Shown: in pieces, positions 49,327-57,864 of the stretch
Numbering within the stretch: the stretch's first letter is position 1
How the letters are laid out: the number at the start of each line of letters is the position of its first letter
NCBI RefSeq assembly: GCF_014640335.1
Contig: NZ_BMGT01000003.1
Span: forward strand, 355,149 to 419,148
Reading direction: 5' to 3'
Source of the DNA: Edaphobacter dinghuensis
Lineage (GTDB): Bacteria; Acidobacteriota; Terriglobia; Terriglobales; Acidobacteriaceae
DNA: 64,000 nt
Position numbers and translations under genes: made by a program
Notes under the pieces: model-generated
Told to the model about the DNA's origin: nothing
Databases searched by the model: none
The model's input: only the letters and a program-made list of their open reading frames with translations

Positions 49327-51198
49327 ATGACCTTTAGAATTTCGCAGTTTGCGGTGGTGTTAGGGCTAAGCGTGCTGGCATTGCCGGGTGTGGCGCAGAT
49401 GCCACGGTATCAGAGTCCTGTTAGCGTTCCGGAAGCACCGCAGCCTCAACTGACGCTGCCGACCCCGGCTCCTATCACGCCGAACGCCACCGTAGTGGAA
49501 GATGTGGTCGCTCGTGTGAATGACCAGATCATTAACCGCAGCGATGTCGAGCGCGCCCAGACGGAGTTGCTCCGCGAGGACCAGCAATCCAACGCTACTC
49601 CGGCTGAGGCTGCACAGCGGCAAAAAGACCTGTTGCGCGACATGATCGACAAGCAGTTGCTGCTCTCCAAAGCCAAGGAGCTTGGCTTGAATGCCGACGC
49701 CGAGGTTATCCGTCGGCTCGACGAAATTCGCAAGCAGAACCACCTTGACTCCATGGAAGCGCTGGAGAAAGCCGCGGCGGCGCAGGGAGTTTCCTTTGAG
49801 GACTTCAAGGCGAATATCCGCGACAGCATCCTCACCCAGCAGGTTGTGCGCGATGAGGTAGGACGGCGCCTGCAGATGACGCAGGGGCAGGAGCAGGCTT
49901 ATTACGAGGCGCACAAGCAGGACTTCGCGCAACCCGAGCAGGTGAGACTGAGCGAGATTCTTATTCCGACGCCCGCCGATGCGAACGATGCGGCGCTGGC
50001 GGCCGCCAAGGCGAAGGCCGACGACATCGAAGCGAAGCTCAAGGCCGGTGCTCAGTTCGACGAGCTGGCCAAGACGCAATCCAGCGGATCAACGGCAGCG
50101 CAGGGCGGCGATCTGGGCGAGTACAAGCGCGGCGCGCTGTCGAAGGTGCTGGAAGACCAGACCTTCGACCTACCCGCAGGGCAGGTAACTGCGCCCATCC
50201 GGACTCGTCAGGGCTTTGTCATCCTGAAAGTGACCGAGCATCAGGCCGCAGGTACACCGGCATTGAAGGATATCGAGCCGCAGGTTCAGGAAGCCATGTA
50301 TATGGACCAGTTGCAGCCTGCTCTGCGCACGTATCTGACCAAGCTGCGTGAAGATGCCTTTATCGACCTTGCACCGGGATTCGTGGACTCAGGCGCAAGC
50401 CCCAATGAGAGCAAGCCGTTATTTACCGCCTATGCTCCTCCTGTCGCCAAGAAGAAAAATGTTCAGAAGAAGCGGCGATACGAGAGCGCTGGTACAGGTC
50501 GGTTTGCTGCACAGAAGAAGGTATCGACGGCAACTCCGGCTGCAGTGGCTGCAACAGGTGCGGCAGCTGCTACTCCCGTAGCGGCGGTTACGAACAGCAA
50601 GGGCAAGAAGAGGTCGAAGAAGATCAAGCGCGAGAAGATCCGCTTCGGGCAGGCTCCCCGCAATGCGTTGCCAGCAGGGCCGGAGCAGACGGCAGTTGGC
50701 GGCGATGTAGGAGCAGGTGCCGCTTCGGCCTCGGCTATCACTGCGGCGCCAGGCGCTGCTATGACCAACAGCGAGGAGAGCGCTGAGCAGGCAGCAGCAG
50801 CGGACGTCAATCCACTGACGCCCACCCAGGCTGCCCCGACGAAGAAGACGCGTTTCGCCTCGCGTGAGAAGGTTGTTCTCGCCGAAAAGAAGGCCACTAA
50901 AGCTAGAAAGGCCAAGGAGAAGGCTGCGGCGACCCCTGCGGCTGCGACAGCACAGGAGAGCGCAGACCAGAAGGCCCAGGCTGCGCCCCTTGGGTTGAAC
51001 GGCGATACAGCCAAGAAGAAGAAAAAGAAGAAGGTGAAGGGAGCCAAGAAGGAGCGCCTGGAGAACAAGGCGAAGCCTTCGACGGCCCCGCCTCCGCCGC
51101 CTGCACCCACCGTGAACCCATCTCTGGGACAGGGTCTGGGAACTGCACCGGCGACGCCTGCCCAGCCAGCTGCACCGGCACCGACGACGCCAAACTAG
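49327..51198 (+). CDS. SurA-like periplasmic chaperone with PpiC domain and long Lys/Ala tail
   Basis: A SurA_N-type chaperone plus a parvulin-like peptidyl-prolyl isomerase domain (about 195-305: PEQVRLSEILIP, FDELAKTQSSGSTAAQGGDLGEYKRGAL, LPAGQVTAPIRTRQGFVILKV). Start ATG 49327 (MTFRISQFAVV) gives 623 residues with a signal peptide. The tail from about 375 on, roughly 40 percent of the protein, is a low-complexity chain of Ala, Pro, Lys and Thr with basic blocks (KKKNVQKKRR, KGKKRSKKIKREK, KKKKKKKVKGAKKE), ending in a Pro/Ala stretch. The tail is not part of known SurA proteins. Involved in outer-membrane protein folding by homology. Confidence 0.86.
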   Translation: MTFRISQFAVVLGLSVLALPGVAQMPRYQSPVSVPEAPQPQLTLPTPAPITPNATVVEDVVARVNDQIINRSDVERAQTELLREDQQSNATPAEAAQRQKDLLRDMIDKQLLLSKAKELGLNADAEVIRRLDEIRKQNHLDSMEALEKAAAAQGVSFEDFKANIRDSILTQQVVRDEVGRRLQMTQGQEQAYYEAHKQDFAQPEQVRLSEILIPTPADANDAALAAAKAKADDIEAKLKAGAQFDELAKTQSSGSTAAQGGDLGEYKRGALSKVLEDQTFDLPAGQVTAPIRTRQGFVILKVTEHQAAGTPALKDIEPQVQEAMYMDQLQPALRTYLTKLREDAFIDLAPGFVDSGASPNESKPLFTAYAPPVAKKKNVQKKRRYESAGTGRFAAQKKVSTATPAAVAATGAAAATPVAAVTNSKGKKRSKKIKREKIRFGQAPRNALPAGPEQTAVGGDVGAGAASASAITAAPGAAMTNSEESAEQAAAADVNPLTPTQAAPTKKTRFASREKVVLAEKKATKARKAKEKAAATPAAATAQESADQKAQAAPLGLNGDTAKKKKKKKVKGAKKERLENKAKPSTAPPPPPAPTVNPSLGQGLGTAPATPAQPAAPAPTTPN

Positions 51199-51213
51199 AC
51201 CGATAACATCACC

Positions 51214-51253
51214 AGACACCGATGCGAGAGCTCCGGCTCTCGCATCGGTGTCT
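51214..51253. terminator. 18-bp perfect hairpin with UCCG tetraloop
   Basis: AGACACCGATGCGAGAGC (51214-51231) pairs without mismatch to GCTCTCGCATCGGTGTCT (51236-51253) across loop TCCG, closed by C-G, a UNCG-type tetraloop. It lies 15 nt after the SurA-like stop. There is no strong T-tail on the plus strand, so it is a hairpin or weak terminator, and may stabilise the 3' end. Confidence 0.7.
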
Positions 51254-51296
51254 GCCCTGTACGATTTCTTCGCTATGGCGCGGTATCCTGAGGGGC

Positions 51297-52277
51297 ATGA
51301 AAGATTTCTTTATTGCTGACGCCGCGAAGTTCGATAACGACACCGTAACTTCTTACTTCGCGCTGTCATCCCTGTCCGTGCGTGAGAAGAAGCAGGGCGG
51401 CCAGTATCTCGCTCTTACGCTCACTGATAAGACCGGAACCATGGAAGCCCGTATGTGGGACGAGATCGCCGACGTGCTGGCAAACTGCTCGGAGGGCTGC
51501 TACGTCAAGGTGCAGGGGCAGATCAGCAAGTATCAGGGCAAGTTTCAGATCACGCTGCAAAAGATGCGCAACGCCGCCGAGAGCGAGATTGATCCTGCCG
51601 ACTACCTTCCTGCAACTCTATTTGATGTGGAGGAAATGTGGGCTGAACTGCGCGGGTATGTCTCGCAGTTCACCAACCACGATTTGAAACGGCTGGTCTT
51701 TGCCTTTCTTGATGATGGGGCTATTGCGTCGGCCTACCGCACCGCACCGGCGGCAAAGCGCCTGCACCATGCCTGGCTCGGTGGCCTGCTGGAGCATGTC
51801 GTCACGCTGGTGCGCGTCTGTCTCGCGACCGCCCCGTTCTACCCCGAGGTAAACCCTGACCTGCTCGTTACCGGGGCAATCCTGCACGACATCGGCAAGA
51901 CGCGCGAGTTGCACTGGAAGAACAGCTTCGGCTATACACTGGAAGGTCAGCTGATCGGACACATCAACATCGCCCAGGGCATGCTGCTTGAAAAGGTAAA
52001 GGAGCTTTCCCCGTTCCCTGAGAAGCTGCGCGTTCTGGTCGAGCACATGATCCTGAGCCACCACGGCAAGTACGAGTTCGGTTCGCCCAAGCTGCCGATG
52101 ACCGCCGAAGCCCTTTTGCTCAACGTGCTCGATGACCTCGAAGCAAAGATGCAGGTGCTGCGCAACGAATTTGCTGCCGCCGAGGCCAGCGGAAAGTCCC
52201 CGGGAGAGATGACCGAGTGGGTTCGCAGTATGGATCGCCCGTTGCTCGACTCCCGCAGCTACCTGAAGGACGAATAG
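51297..52277 (+). CDS. YhaM-like 3'-5' exoribonuclease (OB-fold plus HD domain)
   Basis: 326 residues from ATG 51297 (MKDFFIADAAKF) with GAGGGG upstream; 25 earlier open codons are ignored. The N-terminal OB-fold (about 20-95: LALTLTDKTGTMEARMWD, VKVQGQISKYQGKFQITL) and the C-terminal HD metal-dependent hydrolase domain (LLEHVVTLVRVC, GAILHDIGKTREL with the HD pair, HMILSHHGKYEFGSP) fit the YhaM 3'-5' exonuclease family acting on RNA and DNA in the cytoplasm. The key His and Asp residues are in place. It follows the SurA-like gene but behind a strong hairpin; cotranscription is uncertain. Confidence 0.88.
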   Translation: MKDFFIADAAKFDNDTVTSYFALSSLSVREKKQGGQYLALTLTDKTGTMEARMWDEIADVLANCSEGCYVKVQGQISKYQGKFQITLQKMRNAAESEIDPADYLPATLFDVEEMWAELRGYVSQFTNHDLKRLVFAFLDDGAIASAYRTAPAAKRLHHAWLGGLLEHVVTLVRVCLATAPFYPEVNPDLLVTGAILHDIGKTRELHWKNSFGYTLEGQLIGHINIAQGMLLEKVKELSPFPEKLRVLVEHMILSHHGKYEFGSPKLPMTAEALLLNVLDDLEAKMQVLRNEFAAAEASGKSPGEMTEWVRSMDRPLLDSRSYLKDE

Positions 52278-52355
52278 CTGGCATCGGATAGGGGCGGAGC
52301 GGCATCGAAGATAATGACACTGGGAATTGGAAAGTCGATCATTCGGGAGCAAGTC

Positions 52356-53669
52356 ATGCCGACGGTCACCAAAGCTGATGCCCTTTCTCGCAAACTCTAC
52401 GCCGGTCTAACCCACGAACTCGAGGCCTACCATGGCCCCTCTTTCGAGCTGCGGCTGTGGGATGATACCGGCGCGAACTATGGTGCGGGCAATCCCCGCT
52501 TTACCATTACCGTCAAATCGCTCGATGTCTTGAAATCCCTCCTATGGGATCCCAACGAGATCTCCCTCGGTGACGCCTTCGTCAAGGGCGATCTCGAAGT
52601 GGAAGGCGATATCTTCGCCATGTTCGAGTTTGCCGACTTTGTCTTCAGCCGCGCGCACGGCGTCGAGAGTCCTTCCTACGCTCGCCGCCTTGTTCTCTCC
52701 GCAGGCAGGGCCTACCATCACCTCGAATACGCAGTCGGCGACCTCTTCACTCACAGTCTTCGCCGCGACCGGGAGGCCATCTCCTTCCATTACGATAAGC
52801 CGCCTGAGTTCTTCGCGCCCTGGCTCGGGCCCACGATGGTCTACTCCTGCGCCTACTTCTGCCGAAACTCGGAGACACTCGAAGACGCGCAACGGAACAA
52901 GCTCGATCTGATCTGCAAAAAGCTTCGCCTCCGGGCGGGTGATCGGATGCTCGACATCGGCTGTGGTTGGGGCAGCCTCATCCTCCACGCGGTAAAACAC
53001 TACGGTGTCCATGCCACCGGCATTACCCTCAGCGAGCAGCAATTTGCCTTCGCCCAACGCCGCATCGCGCAGGAAGGTCTCGCCGCAGATTGCGAGGTTC
53101 GTCTCTGCGATTACCGCCAGATGGATAGTGCCGCTCCCTCCTTCGACAAGATCTCGAGTGTAGGCATGTTCGAACACGTCGGTTGGCAGAACCTTGGCAC
53201 TTACTTCAATACTGTCAAGAAGCTGCTGAGGCCCGGCGGCACCTTTCTAAACCACGGCATCGTCTCTTCGCTCGACGAATATAAGAAACACGGGCCATCG
53301 TTCATTCGTAAATACGTCTTTCCCGACACGGCCCTTGCCACGCTCCCCATTGTCACCACTCAGGCCGAGCACGCAGGCTTCGAGCTGCGCGACGTCGAGT
53401 GTCTCCGCGAGCACTACGAGCGTACGTTGCACGGATGGGTCGACCGTCTCGAGCGCTGCAAACGCGAGTTGCTCAATTATGTCGATCCTGAAACTTATCG
53501 CATCTGGCGGCTCTATATGGCCGGTTCTGCCGAGGCCTTTCGCAAGGCCAAGATCAGCGTCTACCAGATTCTGCTCGCGAGCCCCGGCAACGACGATCAC
53601 CTTCAACCCACTACTCGGGCTGACTGGCTCCTGCAATCGACCGGAGGACAACTGGCCGACGCAAACTAA
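52356..53669 (+). CDS. cfa: Cyclopropane-fatty-acyl-phospholipid synthase family protein
   Basis: An S-adenosylmethionine-dependent enzyme that adds a methylene bridge to unsaturated acyl chains of membrane lipids. Start ATG 52356 (MPTVTKADAL) with GGGAG 6 nt upstream gives 437 residues; an upstream ATG at 52314 would add 14. An N-terminal lipid-binding region precedes the catalytic domain: MVYSCAYFCRNSETLEDAQRNK in part, and the SAM motif LDIGCGWGSLILHA (about 199-212). Further conserved parts are GITLSEQQFAFAQ, CDYRQMD and GMFEHVG. The Cys in YSCAYF is expected for Cfa. Isolated plus-strand gene before aroC. Confidence 0.92.
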   Translation: MPTVTKADALSRKLYAGLTHELEAYHGPSFELRLWDDTGANYGAGNPRFTITVKSLDVLKSLLWDPNEISLGDAFVKGDLEVEGDIFAMFEFADFVFSRAHGVESPSYARRLVLSAGRAYHHLEYAVGDLFTHSLRRDREAISFHYDKPPEFFAPWLGPTMVYSCAYFCRNSETLEDAQRNKLDLICKKLRLRAGDRMLDIGCGWGSLILHAVKHYGVHATGITLSEQQFAFAQRRIAQEGLAADCEVRLCDYRQMDSAAPSFDKISSVGMFEHVGWQNLGTYFNTVKKLLRPGGTFLNHGIVSSLDEYKKHGPSFIRKYVFPDTALATLPIVTTQAEHAGFELRDVECLREHYERTLHGWVDRLERCKRELLNYVDPETYRIWRLYMAGSAEAFRKAKISVYQILLASPGNDDHLQPTTRADWLLQSTGGQLADAN

Positions 53670-53737
53670 GCGCTCTCACGATTGTTACAATCAGAATTAC
53701 GGCGTCAGTACACCTTCGCGCCGCCTAAGTGAGGGAA

Positions 53738-54910
53738 ATGCTTCGATTTTCGACAGCGGGAGAGAGCCACGGCGAGAGCCTCGTGGCCATGGTAAGTGGA
53801 ATGCCGGCCGGTGTTCCCGTCGATCTTGAGTTTGTGAACCGCGAGCTGTGGCGCCGCCAGAAAGGCTATGGCCGGGGTGGCCGTATGCGCATTGAGCGCG
53901 ACACGGCGCACGTCCTCAGCGGCGTTCGCCACGGCAAGACCATCGGCTCGCCCATCGCTATGACGCTCGCCAACAACGACTGGAAGAACTGGACCGAGAT
54001 CCTGCCTGTCGAAGAAGGCGATCCTGAGAAGCACAAAGCTGTCGCCTCCCCGCGCCCCGGTCACGCCGACCTTGCGGGAGCACTAAAGTACGACTTTAAG
54101 GACGCCCGCTATGTTCTTGAACGTGCAAGCGCTCGCGAGAGTGCAGCTCGCGTAGCCTCAGGTGCCTTTGCCAAGCTTCTGCTCAAAGAATTAGGTGTAG
54201 GCGTGGCCAGCCATGTTATTCGCGTAGGCAAGGCCGAACTCTCTCGTCCGGCCACGTGGGATGAGATCGTAGCCCTGCAGGCTAAGGACGAGGTCCTTCT
54301 GAACTGCGTCGATCCTGAGAGCGAAGCTGCCATGAAGGCCGAGGTCGATGCCGTTCTCCGTACTGGCGACACCATCGGAGGCGTCTTCGAAGTAGTCGTC
54401 CACGGTTTGCCTCCGGGCGTTGGCACCCACACCAACTGGGATGAGCGCATGGATGGCCTCCTCGCCCAGGCGGTGATGAGCCTGCAAGCGGTCAAGGCCG
54501 TCGAGATAGGGCGCGGCGTCACTGCTGCCGAGTCGCTCGGCTCAACCGTTCACGACTCGATCGGCTACGAAGGCGAGGGCGGCTTCACCAAATTCTCGCG
54601 CGAGCAGAACAACGCCGGCGGCATCGAAGGCGGCATCTCCAACGGCGAAGACATCGTGGTGCGCGGCTATCTCAAGCCCATCTCGACCCTGCGCCGTCCA
54701 CTCGGTTCGGTCAGCTTCGAGACCCGCGAGCCGGTCAAGGCCGCCTATGAGCGCAGCGACGTCTGTGTCGTCCCCGCGGCGGGAGTAGCCGCAGAGGCGA
54801 TGGTCGCGTTGGCCGTCGCGCGTCTTGTGATAGAAAAGTTTGGTGGCGATTCGCTGCGCGAGTTACAGCGCAACTTCAACGGCTATTGTGAGCAGATTCG
54901 AGCATATTAA
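53738..54910 (+). CDS. aroC: Chorismate synthase
   Basis: Catalyses the last step of the shikimate pathway, EPSP to chorismate, needing reduced FMN. Start ATG 53738 (MLRFSTAGESHGES), the typical N-terminus; a GTG three codons earlier is possible. Conserved signatures are GESHGES near the start, GRGGRMRIERDTAHVLSGVRHGKTIGSPIAM in part, ASPRPGHADLAGALKYDF (second signature), RASARESAARVASGA, and the third AAGVAAEAMVALAVA region near the end. 390 residues. Its stop lies in a 23-24 nt tandem repeat that extends into the start of def. Confidence 0.96.
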   Translation: MLRFSTAGESHGESLVAMVSGMPAGVPVDLEFVNRELWRRQKGYGRGGRMRIERDTAHVLSGVRHGKTIGSPIAMTLANNDWKNWTEILPVEEGDPEKHKAVASPRPGHADLAGALKYDFKDARYVLERASARESAARVASGAFAKLLLKELGVGVASHVIRVGKAELSRPATWDEIVALQAKDEVLLNCVDPESEAAMKAEVDAVLRTGDTIGGVFEVVVHGLPPGVGTHTNWDERMDGLLAQAVMSLQAVKAVEIGRGVTAAESLGSTVHDSIGYEGEGGFTKFSREQNNAGGIEGGISNGEDIVVRGYLKPISTLRRPLGSVSFETREPVKAAYERSDVCVVPAAGVAAEAMVALAVARLVIEKFGGDSLRELQRNFNGYCEQIRAY

Positions 54911-54974
54911 GTGACGAATCAACAAAGATATTAATAACGAATCGACAGAAATATTAAATGACCCAATCAACAGG
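54904..54974. repeat. Three-copy 23-24 nt tandem repeat across the aroC/def junction
   Basis: Units start at 54904 (ATATTAAGTGACGAATCAAC), 54928 (ATATTAATAACGAATCGACA) and 54951 (ATATTAAATGACCCAATCAA). The first contains the aroC stop and a GTG; the third contains the def ATG at 54958. It looks like duplicated copies of the def start, and the region lacks a clear Shine-Dalgarno sequence. Confidence 0.65.
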
Positions 54975-55485
54975 CAAAATCCATGAAATCGTGAAGTGGC
55001 CCGATCCGGTGCTGGCAAAGCGTGGCGAAGACGTCACCGTGTTCGACGCAAAGCTCAAAAAGCTGGTCGAAGAGATGTTCGAGTCGATGTATGCCGCACA
55101 GGGCATCGGCCTGGCCGCACCGCAGATCGGCCTCTCGCAGCGCATCACGGTTATCGACTGCAGCTTCAAGAAGAACCCCGACGAAAAAGTCGTCCTTATC
55201 AACCCCGAGATCGTCGACCGCAAGGGCAAGCAGGTCGAAGAAGAGGGCTGTCTGAGCCTGCCTGAGATTCGCGACAAGGTCTCTCGTGCAGCCTGGGTCA
55301 GGGTTCGCGCACAGGATATAAACGGAGACCAGATTGAAATGGAAGGCGAAGAGTTACTTGCCCGTGCCATGCAGCATGAGATCGACCATCTGGACGGCAT
55401 CTTATTCATTGATCGGTTAAGTCGCCTCAAACGCGACCTTGTCATCCGCAAGATCAAGAAGCTGCAAAAGAACGGCGAGTGGTAG
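54958..55485 (+). CDS. def: Peptide deformylase
   Basis: Removes the formyl group from the N-terminal methionine of new proteins; an Fe(II) enzyme. The 175 residues have all three motifs: GIGLAAPQIG (about 49-58), EEGCLSLPE (about 93-101, the metal Cys), and QHEIDHLDG (about 138-146, two metal His and the Glu). The C-terminal helix is Lys-rich (RDLVIRKIKKLQKNGEW). It is followed by fmt, the enzyme that adds the formyl group in the first place, a widely conserved pairing. Confidence 0.97.
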   Translation: MTQSTGKIHEIVKWPDPVLAKRGEDVTVFDAKLKKLVEEMFESMYAAQGIGLAAPQIGLSQRITVIDCSFKKNPDEKVVLINPEIVDRKGKQVEEEGCLSLPEIRDKVSRAAWVRVRAQDINGDQIEMEGEELLARAMQHEIDHLDGILFIDRLSRLKRDLVIRKIKKLQKNGEW

Positions 55486-55571
55486 CCTTTGGGCTTTATC
55501 CTTGGTTGTTCGTATCGGTCCCATCGGTATAAATCGGTGTTGAGCCTTCAGCCGAAAGGGAGAATCCAGCT

Positions 55572-56507
55572 TTGAAATTAGTCTTTTGCGGCACTCCGCA
55601 ATTCGCCGTCCCTACCCTTGAAGCCGTTATCGCCGCCGGTCATGAGGTTGTGCTTGTAGTGACGCAACCTGACCGCGCTGCGGGCCGGGGCATGGAGACG
55701 CAAGCGCCCCCGGTAAAGCGTGTGGCGCTCGAGCACGGAATCCCTGTACTCCAACCGGAGAAGATCAAGAACAACTTTGAGCTGCGTGCCATGCTCGAAG
55801 ATATTCTCCCCGAGGCGATCCTCGTCGTCGCCTATGGTCGCATCATTCCGCAGTGGATGCTCGACCTCGCGCCCTACGGCTGCATCAATCTGCATGGCTC
55901 GCTGCTGCCGAAGTATCGCGGGGCCGCGCCGATCCAATGGGCCATCGCCAATGGGGAGAACGTCACCGGCGTTACGACGATGCGGCTCGACTCGGGACTC
56001 GACACCGGCGATATGCTGTTGGCAAAGATCGTTCCTATTGGTCAGGAAGAGACCGCAGTCGATGTGTATGAATGCCTGGCGGCGGTGGGAGCCGATTTGA
56101 TGGTGGAGACGCTCTGCGGACTGGCCGACAAGTCGCTCTTCCGCCAGCAGCAGGACCATGCCCTGGCGACGCTTGCTCCCATCCTTACTCGTGACGATGG
56201 CCGCATCGACTTCACGCGCATGGCGCACAATATCTACGACCGCTGGCGCGGCTTCCAGCCGTGGCCGGGAGCACACACTACCTTGCGCGGCAAAAAATTG
56301 ATCGTCCACAAGATGCGCGCATCGTCGCACGTTGCAGAAGGCGAACCGGGAACTATTGTCATTCAAGGCGATGCGATGATGGCCCACTGCGCCAACGGCA
56401 CGGCCATCTATCTCGACGAGCTACAGATGGAAGGCAAGCGCCGCATGAGCGCTGCTGAATTTTTGAATGGATATCAGGTCAAGAGTGGCGAACGGCTGGG
56501 TATATGA
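55572..56507 (+). CDS. fmt: Methionyl-tRNA formyltransferase
   Basis: Formylates Met-tRNA(fMet) for translation initiation using 10-formyl-THF. The start is TTG 55572 (first codons TTG AAA TTA GTC); there is no better start, and AGGGAG is upstream. The N-terminus MKLVFCGTPQFAVPTLEAV matches the family. The substrate/folate site is LHGSLLPKYRGAAPIQWAI (about 110-128) with the catalytic Asn/His/Asp environment and LDTGDML downstream. 311 residues, normal length. It overlaps rsmB by ATGA, so the def-fmt-rsmB group is one unit. Confidence 0.97.
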   Translation: MKLVFCGTPQFAVPTLEAVIAAGHEVVLVVTQPDRAAGRGMETQAPPVKRVALEHGIPVLQPEKIKNNFELRAMLEDILPEAILVVAYGRIIPQWMLDLAPYGCINLHGSLLPKYRGAAPIQWAIANGENVTGVTTMRLDSGLDTGDMLLAKIVPIGQEETAVDVYECLAAVGADLMVETLCGLADKSLFRQQQDHALATLAPILTRDDGRIDFTRMAHNIYDRWRGFQPWPGAHTTLRGKKLIVHKMRASSHVAEGEPGTIVIQGDAMMAHCANGTAIYLDELQMEGKRRMSAAEFLNGYQVKSGERLGI

Positions 56508-57847
56508 AGAACAAGCCGCTCCAACCAAAGACTCCACCGGCAAAGCGTCCTGCCGTGATGAAACGTCCAGCCTCAGCCGGATCAACTGCCTCCGCCGAAG
56601 CGTCAATTGCCAAAGTGACTCCGGCTCGACGCGCAGCATTTGAGATTCTGACACTTGTCGGCGAGGGCAAAGGCCACAGCGACGAGCTTCTGCACTCGCC
56701 TCGCATCGAAGCGCTTTCTGCCGAAGATCGTAACCTCACCACGACACTTGTCATGGGAGTTCTGCGCTGGCAGATCGCTCTGGATGCCCGTATCCGCACT
56801 TTGCTACAAAGGCCAGAGCAGCGGCTCGCCGAGCCGGTCTCGCTCGCTCTGCGGCTGGGCGCATTCCAGCTTCTGCATCTCGACCGCATACCCGCTCACG
56901 CTGCTCTCAGCGAGAGCGTTGAGCTGTGCCGCGCTGCTGGACAGCCTCACGCCACAGGGATGGTCAATGCGGTTCTGCGCAAGCTGGCAGCAGCGCAGAA
57001 GCCCGGTCAGCGAGTCTTTGAATCAGTCGCCGCATTCTCCGAGCGTCTCGGCCATCCGCAGTGGCTGGTTGAGCGATGGGTCGCCGCCTACGGTCGCGAG
57101 GCCGCGCTGAAGATCTGCGAGGCCGACCAGAAGGAACCGGCGGAAGGCGCACTCTTCACCGAAAACGGCGGCGACCTACCGCAGATGGACGATGGCTCCC
57201 GCCTTGTGGCCGAACTTGCTGCCACCGCGGTACCGGATGCGAAGACGGTGTGGGATTGCTGCGCCGCTCCCGGCGGCAAAACCCTCATCCTTGCCCATCG
57301 GCTTGTCTCGGCAGAGATTACTGCCAGCGATGTCAGCGCTAAACGGCTGGCACAGACCGAGGCTCGCTTTCGCCGCTATGCCTATGCCGAACGTATCCGC
57401 TGTGTTGTCGCCGATGCTACTGCAACCTCCGGCAGCCAGAGCTTCGATCTCATTCTCTGCGACGTTCCTTGTAGTGGCACTGGCACATTAGCTGCAAATC
57501 CAGAGATTCGTCATCGACTCAAGGCTGAAGAGTTTCCCCGTCAGGCATCTCGGCAGAAGGCCATCCTGAAAGCTGCCCTCAAACGACTGGCTCCCGGCGG
57601 CAAGCTGGTCTACTCCACCTGCTCGTTGGAGCCGGAGGAGTGCGAACGAGTCGTGGCCGGAGTCATCGCCGGAACAAACATCGTTCCATCGCCGGTCGAA
57701 GCTCTCTTGCAGGAACTGTCGGGGGCTGGAATGCTCCGGCAGGATGCCAACCTTAGCTCTGCCGTGCGCAATGGAGCGTTGCGGACGCTTCCCGGCGTCC
57801 ATTCGTGCGACGGCTTCTATGCCGCTGTGCTCGAAGCTGCGAAGTAG
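56504..57847 (+). CDS. rsmB: 16S rRNA (cytosine-967) C5-methyltransferase
   Basis: Methylates C967 of 16S rRNA with SAM. 447 residues. An N-terminal basic/Ala-rich stretch (about 1-38) precedes the NusB-like RNA-binding domain (about 40-165: ARRAAFEILTLVGEGKG, MGVLRWQIALDARI, RIPAHAALSESVELC). The methyltransferase domain shows motif I VWDCCAAPGGKTLILAHRL, LILCDVPCSGTGTLAANPEIR with the TCS/PC catalytic Cys pair (SGTG after PC; STCSLEPEEC later) and LLQEL near the end. Start overlaps fmt by four nt. Confidence 0.95.
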   Translation: MKNKPLQPKTPPAKRPAVMKRPASAGSTASAEASIAKVTPARRAAFEILTLVGEGKGHSDELLHSPRIEALSAEDRNLTTTLVMGVLRWQIALDARIRTLLQRPEQRLAEPVSLALRLGAFQLLHLDRIPAHAALSESVELCRAAGQPHATGMVNAVLRKLAAAQKPGQRVFESVAAFSERLGHPQWLVERWVAAYGREAALKICEADQKEPAEGALFTENGGDLPQMDDGSRLVAELAATAVPDAKTVWDCCAAPGGKTLILAHRLVSAEITASDVSAKRLAQTEARFRRYAYAERIRCVVADATATSGSQSFDLILCDVPCSGTGTLAANPEIRHRLKAEEFPRQASRQKAILKAALKRLAPGGKLVYSTCSLEPEECERVVAGVIAGTNIVPSPVEALLQELSGAGMLRQDANLSSAVRNGALRTLPGVHSCDGFYAAVLEAAK

Positions 57848-57864
57848 ATTCGGCTCAAAAAGTT

